A DNA stretch of 64,000 bases from Hysterangium stoloniferum. Lineage: Eukaryota > Basidiomycota > Agaricomycetes > Hysterangiales > Hysterangiaceae. The notes beneath the pieces were generated by a model, which saw nothing but the letters and a program-made list of their open reading frames with translations, was not told the DNA's origin and searched no databases. Each line of letters opens with the position of its first letter. Position 1 is the stretch's first letter. Location: the NCBI GenBank assembly GCA_015178975.1, contig WHVD01000007.1, forward strand, positions 868,001 through 932,000, written 5' to 3'. Below are positions 10,058-20,990 of the stretch, in pieces. A program made the translations under genes and the position numbers.

Positions 10058-10234
10058 AGTAAGAGTGCCGCACGATCCCTGGCATGCTGGGAGAAGTTCG
10101 GCACTCAACGTCCAGCCGAGCGTACGAAGGATTCTCACGCCTTTTGTTTTCTACGATGACTCTGTCGCTCTAGTCTTTAAAAATTTTACGCTCAATTGAT
10201 GCATTATCATTTTTTAAAACATTTCTGATTATTT
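10057..10234 (+). repeat. 178-bp direct repeat, copy 2
   Basis: Second copy of 5785-5962, sitting between the two 92-bp repeats. The flanks of the two copies differ, so it behaves as a discrete mobile or duplicated unit of exactly 178 bp. Confidence 0.8.
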
Positions 10235-10377
10235 TACCCACCCACCCTCGCCCTTTAAGCTGAGGATGGTAGTGTTAAATCAGTTATCATTCCCAGAATT
10301 ATTATATTGGATAATAATGGATTAATAATGTGAGAGTTGTAACGCATGAGGAGACCCGCCCTCCCGAGCGGCAAGTG

Positions 10378-10469
10378 TTCCCACGCATACGCGGAGAGCT
10401 AACGCTCTCCCCCTACCCAACCATACAACTTCTCATACAGTATACATTACGTAGTAGACGAAGCTGGAT
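10378..10469 (+). repeat. 92-bp direct repeat, copy 2
   Basis: Partner of 9966-10057, offset 412 bp. Here the hairpin GGAGAGC-TAAC-GCTCTCC is perfect. Confidence 0.8.
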
Positions 10470-11053
10470 CCTCGAGAACGGCGAGTACGGTACACGATGA
10501 TGACGGTAAGTAAAAACGATATGAAAAAACTACTACGCGTGTCTGTGATAACGTAATCAGTATGTCGTATGCCACCAGGCTTACAGCAACCAGGCATAAC
10601 CAAATAAAGTAGGTATAACGTCATTGATCCGCAATCGTGCCGGAGCTTTTGTAACATAATCACCAACTGCTTTCCTGCAATATTTTCAATGGTTCTGTAC
10701 CAATATTTGATGTTGGCTCCGTTTGTATTGAGATATACACGGACAGTTCATCTGGGGATATCTAATTAGGACTAAAATATGAGTGCAGATAATGACTAGA
10801 ATTGCTATTGTCATGGCCACCAACCATGGAGAGTTTCTTCTGCATTCCAAGCTAAAATTGAGTAGAAACCATAGAAAACATGATACTGGGTATACTGCAT
10901 CCAAAGCAAGAATTTGAAACCACCGCTGCTGCTAAAATAATGTGTGACAATGACACAAATGTAATGCACTCCGGGGCCAGTTGACCTTTGTAAGGGAGTG
11001 AGACTCCCTACACTGTGATTTGGTAATATTGAGTCTCCATTGTTACCCACTCC
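10470..11053. other. No supported gene
   Basis: AT-rich. Short frames on both strands show no domains. Lies within the 7.2-kb TIR element. Confidence 0.4.
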
Positions 11054-11127
11054 ATTGTAGTCCACATCCTATTGTAGTCCACATCCTATTGTAGTCCACA
11101 TCCTATTGTGCTTACATCCTATTGTTC
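11054..11127 (+). repeat. 17-bp tandem repeat, about 4.5 copies
   Basis: The unit ATTGTAGTCCACATCCT starts at 11054, 11071 and 11088, followed by a 16-bp variant at 11105 and a partial unit at 11121. Confidence 0.9.
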
Positions 11128-12872
11128 TCCATTAGTATATATTATGTACATGTGGATTTCAATACAGTAGTGGTTTTATTCCCCATCACTCATTCTAGTG
11201 TCTGTCTGCACCTGCAGCAGATACTGGTCTTACACCTTGCCTTCTACCACCATATCATCAGTGTCATGGCCCTCACCTCCTCTTACATGTTCTTACAGAA
11301 AACCACAGCTGTATGCTCCCCCAGTAATTGACCCTATTCTTCTGGAGTAAAGTAGAGGAGAGTCATCGTTTTGACCATTTAGACATCCCCAATCCCGGTC
11401 GCATCGTTCCAGCCACAACCTGCTTGAGAATAATCCGATCTACAGTAACCATATGGGCCATGAACTTGTAAGTTTACCACATAGTCTTCATGTTTTGAGC
11501 ACATATATGTACTCTTTGATAGGCATTTTATTACAAAACCGCCAACCGCCAACACAGAGACCTTCTGGCTGCTGGAAACTCTGCTTCTGGTGACCCTGTA
11601 TGAGGCCTATAACAAGCTAAATGCTGCAAACAAACATGCCCGTCCTCCAAATTCTATAGATCACAAGCGAACAGGTAAAACCAGCTCTGCCACCGGAATG
11701 AAGCATATCAGAGGTACAAATTCAGCCAAGTAAGTCCAAATATTTTCTGGGCTGTGACTAACGCATTGTCCAGAAATTTATTTTACATCGAATACCTCAA
11801 GACACATTATCCAGTTATGCCAGCCATCTTCGAATGTATCTGGAAAGCACTTGGGAAGGGAAAAATTAAAGTAACGCCCCCTTTATTTCCCATGTTTCGT
11901 CTTCCACTTTATTGTGATGCACCCCCGGCATTATAAATAGAAATGGATCATTTTCAGCAAGTCGCTGAGGGAGGCGAGCAACCAAGGTACAAACAATACT
12001 AGGGAGGATTAACATTCAGTATGTTTTCATGTTGTTTATATTGCAAAGGACAGGATCATTAATGATTTCCAGACTTGTATCAACGCATCCTCAGCATCCT
12101 TCGGCATCCCCTTTCGACTTCTCTATTGCTCTGATGTCTCCTGCCTCAGCTTTCACCGCTCTCACGTTATCACTACTGTCTCGCTGGTCTCGCCCTTTAT
12201 TCACTCGCTATCTGCTATTGTGTACTGCGCCTTCAATGTTTATGAATCTCAAGCTACGTTCTCACATCTCATACAGCCAATGCACTTGGCAGCCGTGTCT
12301 CTCACCTCGTCTCCCGCTTTACCGCACGCTCGCTCTTCAAGTTTCCCGCATATCCCCTACTTTTGGCGCCGCTTAATTAACTGCATCTCTTACCTGTTAA
12401 CTTCTCTCGTAATGTCACTTCGGTCACTTTTTATCCTGCCTGCATCGCTGTATAATAGGTGCTCTTTTCACGTGCTCGTAATGCCTTCACATTGTCGTTG
12501 GACTGGCCCGGTGCGATTCCTCATGCCACTTTCTGCTGTCTCTTTATCGTCTCAGTGTCTTCATGCTCCCGAGACCGGTATGTCTTTGACTTTGGGCAGT
12601 GAGTGTGCTGACAGACGGTTGCAATTACCACATAGGTGTGAGTCTGGTTGGATGTGGTTGTATGGTCGGCATGCGGAGAGGCTGGATGAGGTTGTATGCC
12701 AATAGATAGAGATGGTTATATGATGATCGATGTGTCTCGCTATACACATATGCAATAGATCAATATGATTCTATGTATATTTAGGCGGTTTGAATTTTCA
12801 TATAACCACGAGCTGCCTGGACCAGAACGTCAAACGCGATAGAAAGTCCATTATGTGATTCTATATAGTTCG
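11128..12872. other. Right part of TIR element, no firm gene
   Basis: A plus-strand stretch near 11550-11730 (frame with FWLLETLLLVTLYEAYNKLN) looks coding-like for about 60 codons but is broken by stops and frame changes. 12040-12700 is C/T-rich and its long frames (12029-12376 and 12220-12705) look compositional. Nothing is identified. Confidence 0.35.
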
Positions 12873-12899
12873 ATTTGGCAATAGCGATTTCTTACTGGG
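12873..12899. repeat. Right terminal inverted repeat of the 7.2-kb element
   Basis: Reverse complement begins CCCAGTAAGAAATCGCTATT. It pairs with 5685-5711 at 23 of 27 positions. The GTTTATG target duplication follows at 12900-12906. Confidence 0.8.
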
Positions 12900-12906
12900 G
12901 TTTATG

Positions 12907-13810
12907 GCCGATCTACATTTCCCCATCGAGCGCCGGGACACAAATTGAAGGCCCAAGCCAATTCTGTCATAAGCCGTCCTTCGTTCCTCCGCTGTAAAGC
13001 ATTTAAATAGAACATCTCTAAGACAACTGACGCCTGTTGTCGAATTCGATGCGGGGAAGTGGGTCTAGAATGGTGAGTATTTTGAGTGTACTCAATGATT
13101 GGCGCTGAAGTATCCCCACCTCATCAAGTCAATGGTCTCTTGAATTAATATCCCGATTCTTCGCAGAGTGAGATGATTTCATATTAACTTCTTAAAGGGC
13201 CTATCTTCTCTATACGCCATTCGCTTGTATGTCATCAATTTTGCCATCAGTGCAGCTGTCTTTGCGTTATAAAGAACATTCCTCCCAACCCTTTCCAAAC
13301 CGACTCCACAGTAATACCCGGGGCTAATTTCAACACTTGAAGATGAACTCTCCGGAGATGAGACGAGTCCCCAGTCAATGTCATGCCTACGATATGGACT
13401 GAGTTTGGATGTGGCGTTGGTGGATCTCCCTCGTGTCTTAATATTATTCGGTGGGTCATGGCAATTTATCTTTCCTTGGCACTGAAAACATCCTCTCTGT
13501 GAACAGTCTCCATAAAAAGGATGTTTCGTTTGCGCACCCGTTCCTCCACACCACCTTCCACGTCTTCTTCCGACAGTGCTATGTGCTGGTCGTCGTCATA
13601 TGCTCGGCAACATAAACAGGCCCCATGTTCGAGACAGCTACATCGCCCTCGAATCTTCATCAGAGGTCTTTTCCTCATTCCAGTTTCATCGATCCCCTGT
13701 CGTTCCATCCTCAATACATCCGGGAAAACCCAGGGTTTTAGCCAGTCAACCTCTTGGAGGAGGGAGAGGGCATCCTGCTCACTGGGAGCTATCTCGTTGG
13801 ACGTTGACAT
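12907..13810 (-). pseudogene. Repeated gene family, split copy: 5' half (exons 1, 2, 3a)
   Basis: Exon 1 starts at the ATG ending 13810 and is of the MSTSNEIAPS subtype (QEVDWLKPWV..., then VEERVRKRN reading into the intron). Exon 2 (GRSTNATSKLSPYRRHDIDW..., SPGYYCGVGLERVGRN..., AALMAKLMTYKRMAYRED) carries a TGA where the 23-kb copy reads ATAAAGCAC, then NHLTLRRIGILIQET. Exon 3a runs into the TIR element at 12906. Its 3' half is 4640-5684. Exons 1-2 are of a different subtype from the 56-58 kb copy although the 3' halves are near-identical, so the copy is mosaic. Confidence 0.75.
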
Positions 13811-14217
13811 TGGTGGGTAGCAGTAGTATTAGGACCGGGATGGAATCCTGTGCCTTTAAGCTGAAGTTATCCCGAGAGTCGATTTCCAAGCATAGCATTG
13901 TGGCCGTGCTCCTCAGGATACACAGCGTTCAATCCTTTCCATGCAAACAACTTGAGATCCCACTGATCCTTATTGAATAATAAAGCCAGGATATTTTCAA
14001 GTTACCTTACCCTCTTTACACATATTCCTTCCATTTCACCAGATGATCTCCCGCAGACAACACACATGGCCGCTAAGAATAAATTGACACCGCGCAATAC
14101 GCTACCATCCGAGTTCTTCAGTGCGAGCTTTCAGGGAAATCCAGCTCTCCCGTCAGAAGTGACATCTCCACGGATAGAATATGTCAGTGTAGTGGAAGCT
14201 ATCCATGGCGGTGCTTA
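13811..14217 (-). promoter_or_regulatory. Upstream module of the family gene
   Basis: Conserved with the DNA upstream of the other exon-1 copies: a short 5' leader with GGGAATGCTGCG-like words, GCATTGTGGCCGTGCTCC, then a block ending in CAGTGCAGTGGAAGCTATCC-like sequence. Conservation of several hundred bp upstream of every exon 1 suggests the promoter travels with the gene. No defined promoter element is claimed. Confidence 0.5.
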
Positions 14218-14224
14218 TTAGGTA

Positions 14225-14660
14225 CAGCCCCTGGCGGACGATAGAGATCGGCCATCAACTGCAATTACGTCTTCGCTTTACAATGCTGTAATTAAATCAC
14301 CGCTACACACCAACCTGAATGACGTTGCGTCGGCATTCATTCTACAAATCGCCGGATATTTATCATCCTTTTGCAAACGTACCTTCCTCCGCGCCGAGCT
14401 TATGTATATCGTAAAATAAACTTGCCACGTGCACCAACTGTCTGTAGAGGAGCTCACTTCGATTAGAGGTTGCATTGAATTCTGGGTACAACCGTGCGTC
14501 GACATCACATCATTTCATCTGGCCCACTAAAACCACAATAGACAAAATTACTTACATCGACGTTCGTTGTATGCATCTCCTGTACGGCATTTCATATGTT
14601 GGCTACACCAAGATGCCTTGTTTCGCTATTTTATTCCGTAAGGGAATGCTGCGCTTTTTA
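14225..14660 (+). pseudogene. Repeated gene family fragment: exon 3 part and start of exon 4
   Basis: Plus strand, begins abruptly after the neighbouring copy's upstream module. It matches exon 3 from the GACGATAGAGATCGGCCATC landmark and continues to CACCAAGATGCC in exon 4. It then joins upstream-module DNA (GTAAGGGAATGCTGCGC) and repeat X. The frame is broken around TATCGTAAAATAAAC. It is an exon 4/upstream-module fusion like those at 3.97 and 55.42 kb. Confidence 0.6.
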
Positions 14661-14812
14661 GGTGCAGTTATATCTATAGTAAGCTTTTATACCGACTAGT
14701 AAATAGGGATCTCGCGAAAGTAGTGTGTCTAGCCGAGTCTAGCTAGCTCTCCTAGATGGCTCTAGCCAATATAGACGGCATACGTACTGATCTTCCCACT
14801 TTCCTGATGCAC
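14661..14812. repeat. LTR-like repeat X, inverted relative to 55.05-55.22 kb
   Basis: Contains AGCTTTTATACCGACTAGTA and GAGTCTAGCTAGCTCTCCTA, shared with 3.61-3.87 kb and 55.05-55.22 kb. TATA-like TTTATACC and a TGT...ACA-style end in other copies suggest an old solo LTR. It has no coding capacity. Confidence 0.6.
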
Positions 14813-15700
14813 GATAACCGCAATGCATGGAGATGGGAAATATCCGGGGATTTGAAGGATAAATGTCGACGCAATCCCATCCAAGTTGGTAGCGCTGAAT
14901 TGATTACAGCATTGTACAGCGAAGACGTAATTGCAGTTGATGGCCGATCTCTATCGTCCCATCGAGCGCCGGGAGACAAGGAGAAGGCCGAACCCAAATA
15001 TGCAAGAAGTTTGGCAGTGTTTGGTCAGTTCCTCCCACCATTTGTAACCCAGAAGAACCCTTCTAAGACCATCCCCGCCTGTTTTCGAATTCGACGGGGA
15101 TAGGTGGGTCTAAAAGGACGTGAGTATTTTGAATGTATTCGCTGATTGACGCTGCTGTATCCCTACCTCAATCAATCAATCCTCCCTTGAATTACTATTC
15201 CAAGCCTGAGTGGAGTGAGATAGCTGAGCCGAGACCCATCAACGAGATTCTGGCCTTCCCATCGTCCACGCACCATTCGGTTGTATATCATCAACTTTGT
15301 CATCAAAGAATATTTCTTTTCTCTGTAAAGTATTTTTATCCCCCAGCTTGAGTTGGAGTCCTTTGTCTTTTCCCAGCAACGTGGATCGTGACGGAAACTC
15401 CGATAAGGTTGAATGTTGTGATGGTTATGCTCCTCATTTCCCTTCCTGGACCGTCATGGTTCATGATGCAAAATGTATATGTAATATCCTGCCTGCGTCA
15501 CTTATCGTTGTATTTTCATTTTCTTAACGCCTAATTATGTTAATATATTGTGGACAGTGGATATATTTTAATGTTTTGAAGCATGCTGGTGTGTGTGTAT
15601 TAGTACCTAATTACATAGATTATTGTATGCAAGTTCATAAGTTGACAGCTGGGTATCTCATTGGACGTGCCAGACCCGGATTTTTATCTATATCATTGCC
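14714..15700. repeat. Right arm of the ~1-kb inverted repeat with 2715-3693
   Basis: Reverse-complement partner of 2715-3693. Both arms end at the same spacer landmark (GACAGCTGGGTATCTC here, its complement at about 2750). Confidence 0.7.
14813..15330 (-). pseudogene. Repeated gene family fragment: exon 2 tail and exon 3
   Basis: Minus-strand counterpart of copy 2. Exon 3 (about 15102-14813) reads to the GATCTCTATCGTCCCATCGA block. Exon 2 tail lies at 15330-15160 with intron 2 between them. No exon 1, 4 or 5. Confidence 0.6.
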
Positions 15701-16947
15701 ATTTAAAGAGCGGCTGGTGGTCTAAATTAGATTATAGTGCTTGTAACTGACCTAATGAGACCTACAATGCTTAGATACATAATGACGAGAACTCAGAATC
15801 CCAAGAAATCGTGCAATGGTCGGTGAAAGATGGAAAAGGTGCTCAAAAGCCGAGGAACGTGTTCACCCAGACAAGATGTCTCACTCTGTTGATTGTTTGT
15901 GGTAATAAGAGTCCAAAGGCAGCCAGGTGCTCAAAGAGGTTCCGTTGAAATATAAGAAAAGACTTGATCCAATTGAAGACTCATCACTCCAATGGTTTGA
16001 AGCGCTGGGAGGAAGAATGGCTATGTTGCTCCAGGCTGTTCCACACGCTGGACCATGTCCATGCGCACATTCTAGATTAAGGGGAAGTCCCTCCGTGAGC
16101 CGCCCGGAACAAATACCAATTGACTGATGACAAAAAATCAACTACACTTGTGATCACATATATTCAAGACTCTGTCACATAATATCGGTCATAACCAGGT
16201 GTGTCACCCCGAAAGCTTTGTTACTGCTAATTTAGACCCGTTTGCCATCACGTGGTCATGGAATCTGGCTTCCTCGAACTTCTCCTGTCTCGCTAAGTAT
16301 CAGTTATACACTATATGTGTCTCAAACGTGCTTTTTGGTGCTCGTTTTACCTTCCTTGCAATATTGGCGATGGTCGTTTTTCTCAAGTCGGATCCCATGG
16401 GAGCGAGGCGCTCCATCATCGGGTCAAGGTTTCGAATGGAGAGAAATACTTAATTGAATCCGCCCAACGCCCTTTCAAAGGCCCATCCTTTTATTCCAGA
16501 TTTTGTGCCTCATGGTAGCCAATCAGGAGATTAAACATAGATTTTAAATATTGGGTGAATCGGACCGAGATAACTGTCGGCATGGATTAGTGTGTTACGG
16601 GTGGTGGTTGCTGCTCTTCAATGACTTGCTTCCTGCTATCTCAACTAACTGATACGCTGCATTCTTCGAAGGCTCCGAGTCGTATTCTATTTGAAGTGAT
16701 TCTCGTTGATAAATTGTATGTGATTCTAGCCACCACTAACGCCCACCAACGTATGTAACGTATGTATAGAATCAACGAGAAGCTGCGAAGCACAAAGTAA
16801 AATGTGACTACATGCGCTCTTTAATTTGCTTAAACTATGTAGCTTTACATAAATTAGAAATATTCCCAAAGGGGAGTTAACTGAAGACTAATAGTAGTAT
16901 CCTTCCTCCTGGGTGGATAACGTCTCGGTGTTACCAAGGGTAAATTA
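15331..16947. other. Family spacer and 3' flank of the 16.9-18.9 kb copy
   Basis: No gene. Blocks recur in the same relative order at 19.6-21.0, 53.2-54.3, 59.9-61.0 and 63.4-64.0 kb. Landmarks are CGTGCAATGGTCGGTGA, GATCCCATGGGAGCGAGG and CTATTTGAAGTGATTCTCG. Short frames in it are not conserved in phase between copies. Confidence 0.6.
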
Positions 16948-18924
16948 TTATATATTGTGCGTAATGGATGGAAGAAGAGCATAGGCAGACCAACCATGAT
17001 TCTCCAACACGGATCGGGCGCTTGAATGAGACGCTACGCACAGACCGGTGAAAGGTGTGGCGATGACACAAAGGAAGGAATACGACGCGAGGTAAAATTG
17101 TTCAACGTCGGGACCGAAGTATTGACCGTTCATTGAGCTATGCATTGGGTCACAATGTGGAAGGAGACGAGCGAGAATATCGATCATATTGAGGCTGCGC
17201 ACTATGGTACATGCGGATTCGATGTCGGGAGATGTAGCTATCAGCTTCAGAGTGACATTGATTATTTTCCTGCCTGAAAAGAGGAGAGCAAAGGTTTCAC
17301 TCGTGTGTGTCGTAATCAGACTGGTAGGATATTTGAATGGGCGGATATGAGATTATGCTTGAAGGTCAAACATTGTCAACTTACCTTAGGAGGGGTTCAA
17401 TAAGCGAAGAAACCACATTCAGGTGGTTGATATGATCCGTCCGAAGCGTGCTGTCGTCGTCGAAGGTGTCTAGGTCGCAGATACGGTCAAAAAGTGAGCG
17501 TGACGTGTTCTCATCGATATGAAGTGTCAATGTTGCTATATGGAGGCTTGCGTCGTCTAAAATGAGCTTCAATGCATCTCCAGCAATATTTAGAAATCAG
17601 GAATCTTGGTGGATGCAACACACGAGAATCCTTATAGGAGATTCAAACAAGGAAATTCGGTGTGAGTAATTTTGTCTGTTCTGGTTTTGGTGGGCAGGAT
17701 GCAATAATGTGATGTCGCGACGCACGGTTTTAACCAGAATTCAATGTAAACCCTGATCGCAGCGAGCTCCACTGCAGACAGTTGACGCATGTCGGAGATC
17801 TGTTCCACGATATACCCAAGGCGACTGGTGAGGTAATTTGGAGAAGGAAAAGATGATGAAAAATATTCGGCGATTTGGACAATGAATGTGGACGCAGCCT
17901 CATCCACGTTGGTGTGTAGTGGTGATCTGATGACAGCCATGTAAAGGGAAGACGTAATTGAAGTTGATCGCCGATCTACATCTGACCATCGAGCGCCGGG
18001 ACAGCAGAGGAAGCCCCAAGCCAAATGTGTCATAAGCTTGGCAGTGTGAACTCCGTTTCTCCGCTGTATACCACTTGAATAACACATCCGGTGTAAGAAC
18101 GTCCAGTTCTGTAAGACCACCCACGCCTGTTGTCTAATTCGAAGGGGATAGGTGGGGCTAGAAAGACGTGAGTATGTTGAGTAATCAATGGTTGACGCGG
18201 TTGTATCCCTACTTCATCAAATCGATGGTCTCTTGAATTAACATTCCCAGTCTTGGCAGAGTGAGATACTTCTCTAGACACTTGTTAAAGGCCTTGTTGC
18301 TTCCATATCCACGGACTATTCCCTCGTATATCATCAACTTTGCCATCAGCGAAGCTCTCTGTGCGCTGTAAAGAAGTTTCATCCCAATCCTGTCCATGCC
18401 AACTCCTAGGTAATACCCGGGGCTAATTTCAACACTTGAAGACGAGTTATCAGCCAATGAAACCACTCCCCAGTCGATGTTATTATGACTGCGATATGGA
18501 CTCATGTTCGATGTCGTGTTGGTGGATCTAACTCGCATTTTAATAATAGTCGGTGGGTCTTGACAATGTGCCTCCCCTAGGGACTAAAAGCGTCCAGTTT
18601 GTGAACAGTGTACATGAAAGGCTATTGTATTTTGCGCACCCATTCCTCAACCCAAACTTCCACCTCTTCTTCAGACAGTGGTATATGCCCGTCGTCTTCG
18701 GAACCTCGATAACACACACCATGCCCATGTTCGATACAGCTCCATCGGTCTCGAAGCTTTTCCCGGAATCTTTCCCTTCTCACCGCATCAAATATCTCCT
18801 CCCGTTCTTCTGCGCTCAATGCAGCTGGGGAGACCAAGGGTTGTAGCCACTCAACTTCTTGTAGGAGGCTTTCAGCCCGTACGACATCGTTGCTGCTCAG
18901 AGTCCTCTCGTTTGAAGTTGACAT
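16948..18924 (-). pseudogene. Repeated gene family, nearly complete copy with one nonsense codon
   Basis: Exon 1: 18924-18640 (95 codons, MSTSNERTLS to WVEEW). Intron 1: 18639-18584 (GTGCGC...TAG). Exon 2: 18583-18213 (371 nt). Intron 2: GTAGGG to CTAG at 18158. Exon 3: from 18157 (NPTYPLRIRQQAW, QLSAVELAAIRVYIEFW) to about 17690. Exon 4 (about 17640-17397) has TGA where other copies have TGG (HQDS, stop, FLNIAGD) and ends LIEPLLR with donor GTAAGTTGAC-type sequence. Exon 5 (KIINVTLKLIATSPDIES to CVIATPFTG) ends near 17050. Exon lengths and phases equal those of the 56-58 kb copy, which supports the gene model. Function unknown. Alternatively the TGA could be a sequencing error. Confidence 0.75.
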
Positions 18925-20990
18925 TGGTGGGTAGCAGGTGGTTGTGATACCGGAAGGAGATGCTGCGCTTTTAAGTTACAGTTATCAAGGGAATAAATTT
19001 CAAGGTATCGCATTGTGGCGGTGCTTTGTACAGGATACCCAGCTATTCATCCCTTCCCTTTACACAACCTCAAACCTCAACCGCCTTTATTCATACATGG
19101 TCCAGGATAGTCTCAAGTTCTCTCAATATTATATATACCAATCCCTTGGTCTTCAACAGATTGTCTACGGCAGAGAGCAGATGTGGCAGTTATGAATAGT
19201 TCGATGAACCTTCACCGCATAATGTAATGTGGCAACTTCCGACTTCTCCAGCGCTAGAGTTTTGGGAATTAATCTCTTACGTTAGTTGAGAAGTGATATC
19301 TCAATTGATAGAATATGTAAATGAAGTGGATGCTATCCATGACAGCGCTTCTCAGGTCCAGCCCTGCCACTCCCGCTATATTTAGCGGAAACATCCGCTT
19401 CGTGTTCAATTCTTTCAGAATTCCAACGAGCATCCCATTTCAATAATTATTTACTTGGGCTAATTGGCGTGGAAAGTAAATATGCCTGTTTGTGGCGAGT
19501 CCGTGAAGTTTTCGTTAACAAATTGTGCATGTAATCTATATTCAGTCATAATTAAATACACGGTAGAATTAGTATTACCCGGTCCTTGTGAGCTGAGTAA
19601 TGGGAACCCCTCATATGATTGAATGGTATCATGGTTTTCTTCCTCATTTCCCGTCCTGGAACTTCAAGGGTCATGATGAAAACAGCATATGTAATAGTCT
19701 CCCCGTGTGACTTATCGTGGTATTTTCATGTTTCTACCACCCTATTGTTATTGATATATTGTGTAAAGAGGACATATTTTAATGCTTTGAAACTTGCTGA
19801 TGTATGTGTATTAGTACATAATTAACTTGATTATTATATGTAAGTTCAGAAGTTGACAGCTGGGTATCTCACTTGACGTGCCTGACCGGCATGTTGTACA
19901 TATATCTTTGTCAATGCAAGAGTGGCTGGTGGTCTAACCTGGAGTGTAGTCACTTTAAACTTACGCGATGAGGCCAACGAACCTTAGATACATACTAACG
20001 AAAAATCTGACTCGCCAGGAATCGTACAAAGGTGGGTGAGTGATGGCAAAATGTGCTCAGATGCCGAGCACCGTATTCACCTCGACAATGGCGACATCAT
20101 GTCTCATTCAGTTGCTTGTTTGTGGTAATAGCAGCACCAATCCAGCCAGGTGCTCAAAAGGGTTCTGTTTAAATAAAAGAAAAGACTTGTTCGAATTGAA
20201 GACTCATCACTACAATGGCTTCAGGCGCTAGGAGGAAGAACGGCTATCTGGGATGCTCCAGGCTGTTCCAGATGCTACACCATGTCCAGTCGCGCATTCT
20301 AGATTATGGGGCCGTCCTTCCTTGAGCGGTCCGAATCAAATACCAATTTACTGATGCTGTGTCTTCTTCAAGACATCCCGTGTCCTTGGGGCTTCTTCCT
20401 CTTCATTTTCCTCTTTCAAGCCGCGGTCACAGAATATCGGGGATATACAGGTGTGTCACCCAGTAAACTTCCTATACCTAATGTAGACCCGTTTGCTATC
20501 AAGTGGTCATGGCTTCTGGCTTCCTCTCGCGTCTTCCTGTATCGCTACGCATAATGTATACCTTATAGCGCTCTCACAAGTGCCTTTGGATGCTGGTTGA
20601 CCTTTTTTGCAATATTCGCCTTGTCTTTGTCCTCAAATCTGATCCCATGGCAGCGAGGCTCTCCAGCATCGAGGGGGGGTTTCGAATGGAGGGAAATACT
20701 TAATAGAATGCGCCCAACGCAGTCGCTGTACGTTTTAACGGCTCCTCCTTGCATTCCAGACGTTGTGCCCCACGATAGCCAATCAGGAGATTGAACATAG
20801 ATTTTGAAGATTACGTGAATCTGACCCCTCGTCATGGATTAGTGAGCTGCGAGTGTTGCTTTCTGGTATTCAATGACTGTATTCGTGCTATGCCAACTAA
20901 CTGATACGCTGCTTTCTGTGAAACTTCTGAGGGTGATATCAACGCGCGTATAGCATCAACGAGAAGCTTCCAGGCACACAAAGGCGGCCA
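18925..20990. other. Upstream module and spacer between two minus-strand copies
   Basis: 18925-19560 is the upstream module (GTGCATGTAATCTATATTCA, TTCGTGTTCAATTCTTTC landmarks). 19560-20990 is spacer and 3' flank leading to the next minus-strand fragment. No gene is credited; the frame at 20563-20835 is not shared in phase with other copies. Confidence 0.6.

Larger units (their letters stand above)
5685..12899. mobile_element. 7.2-kb TIR element inserted in exon 3 of a family gene
   Basis: The left end CCCAGTGAGAAATCTCTATT (5685) pairs with the reverse complement of the right end, CCCAGTAAGAAATCGCTATT (ending 12899). The first 27 positions match at 23. Flanks GTTGATG (5678-5684) and GTTTATG (12900-12906) form a 7-bp target duplication with one change. 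Removing the element restores a continuous exon 3. No intact transposase is visible inside. The interior holds 178-bp direct repeats, a 41-bp minisatellite, a reverse-transcriptase-like fragment, a GC-richer serine-rich frame and a 92-bp repeat pair. It therefore looks like a non-autonomous element that has picked up or been invaded by other DNA. The superfamily is not settled: hAT- or P-like ends are possible, but the 7-bp duplication fits neither perfectly. Confidence 0.75.

Noticed and set aside
5785..10234. The paired 178-bp repeats as LTRs of one retrotransposon
   Set aside because: No TG...CA ends, no matching target duplication, no primer-binding or polypurine tract, and the interior lacks an ordered gag-pol.
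10057..10234. 178-bp unit as tRNA, 5S, SRP or spliceosomal RNA
   Set aside because: It has a stem and T-run but does not fit the cloverleaf, conserved boxes or known motifs of these RNAs.
9960..10470. Helitron 3' end because of the GC-rich hairpin
   Set aside because: A hairpin is present, but no CTRR terminus follows at the expected distance and no rep-helicase is visible; the enclosing element has terminal inverted repeats and a target duplication.
12029..12705. Two overlapping long plus-strand frames
   Set aside because: The region is strongly C/T-biased, which suppresses stops; no domain or splice pattern supports coding.
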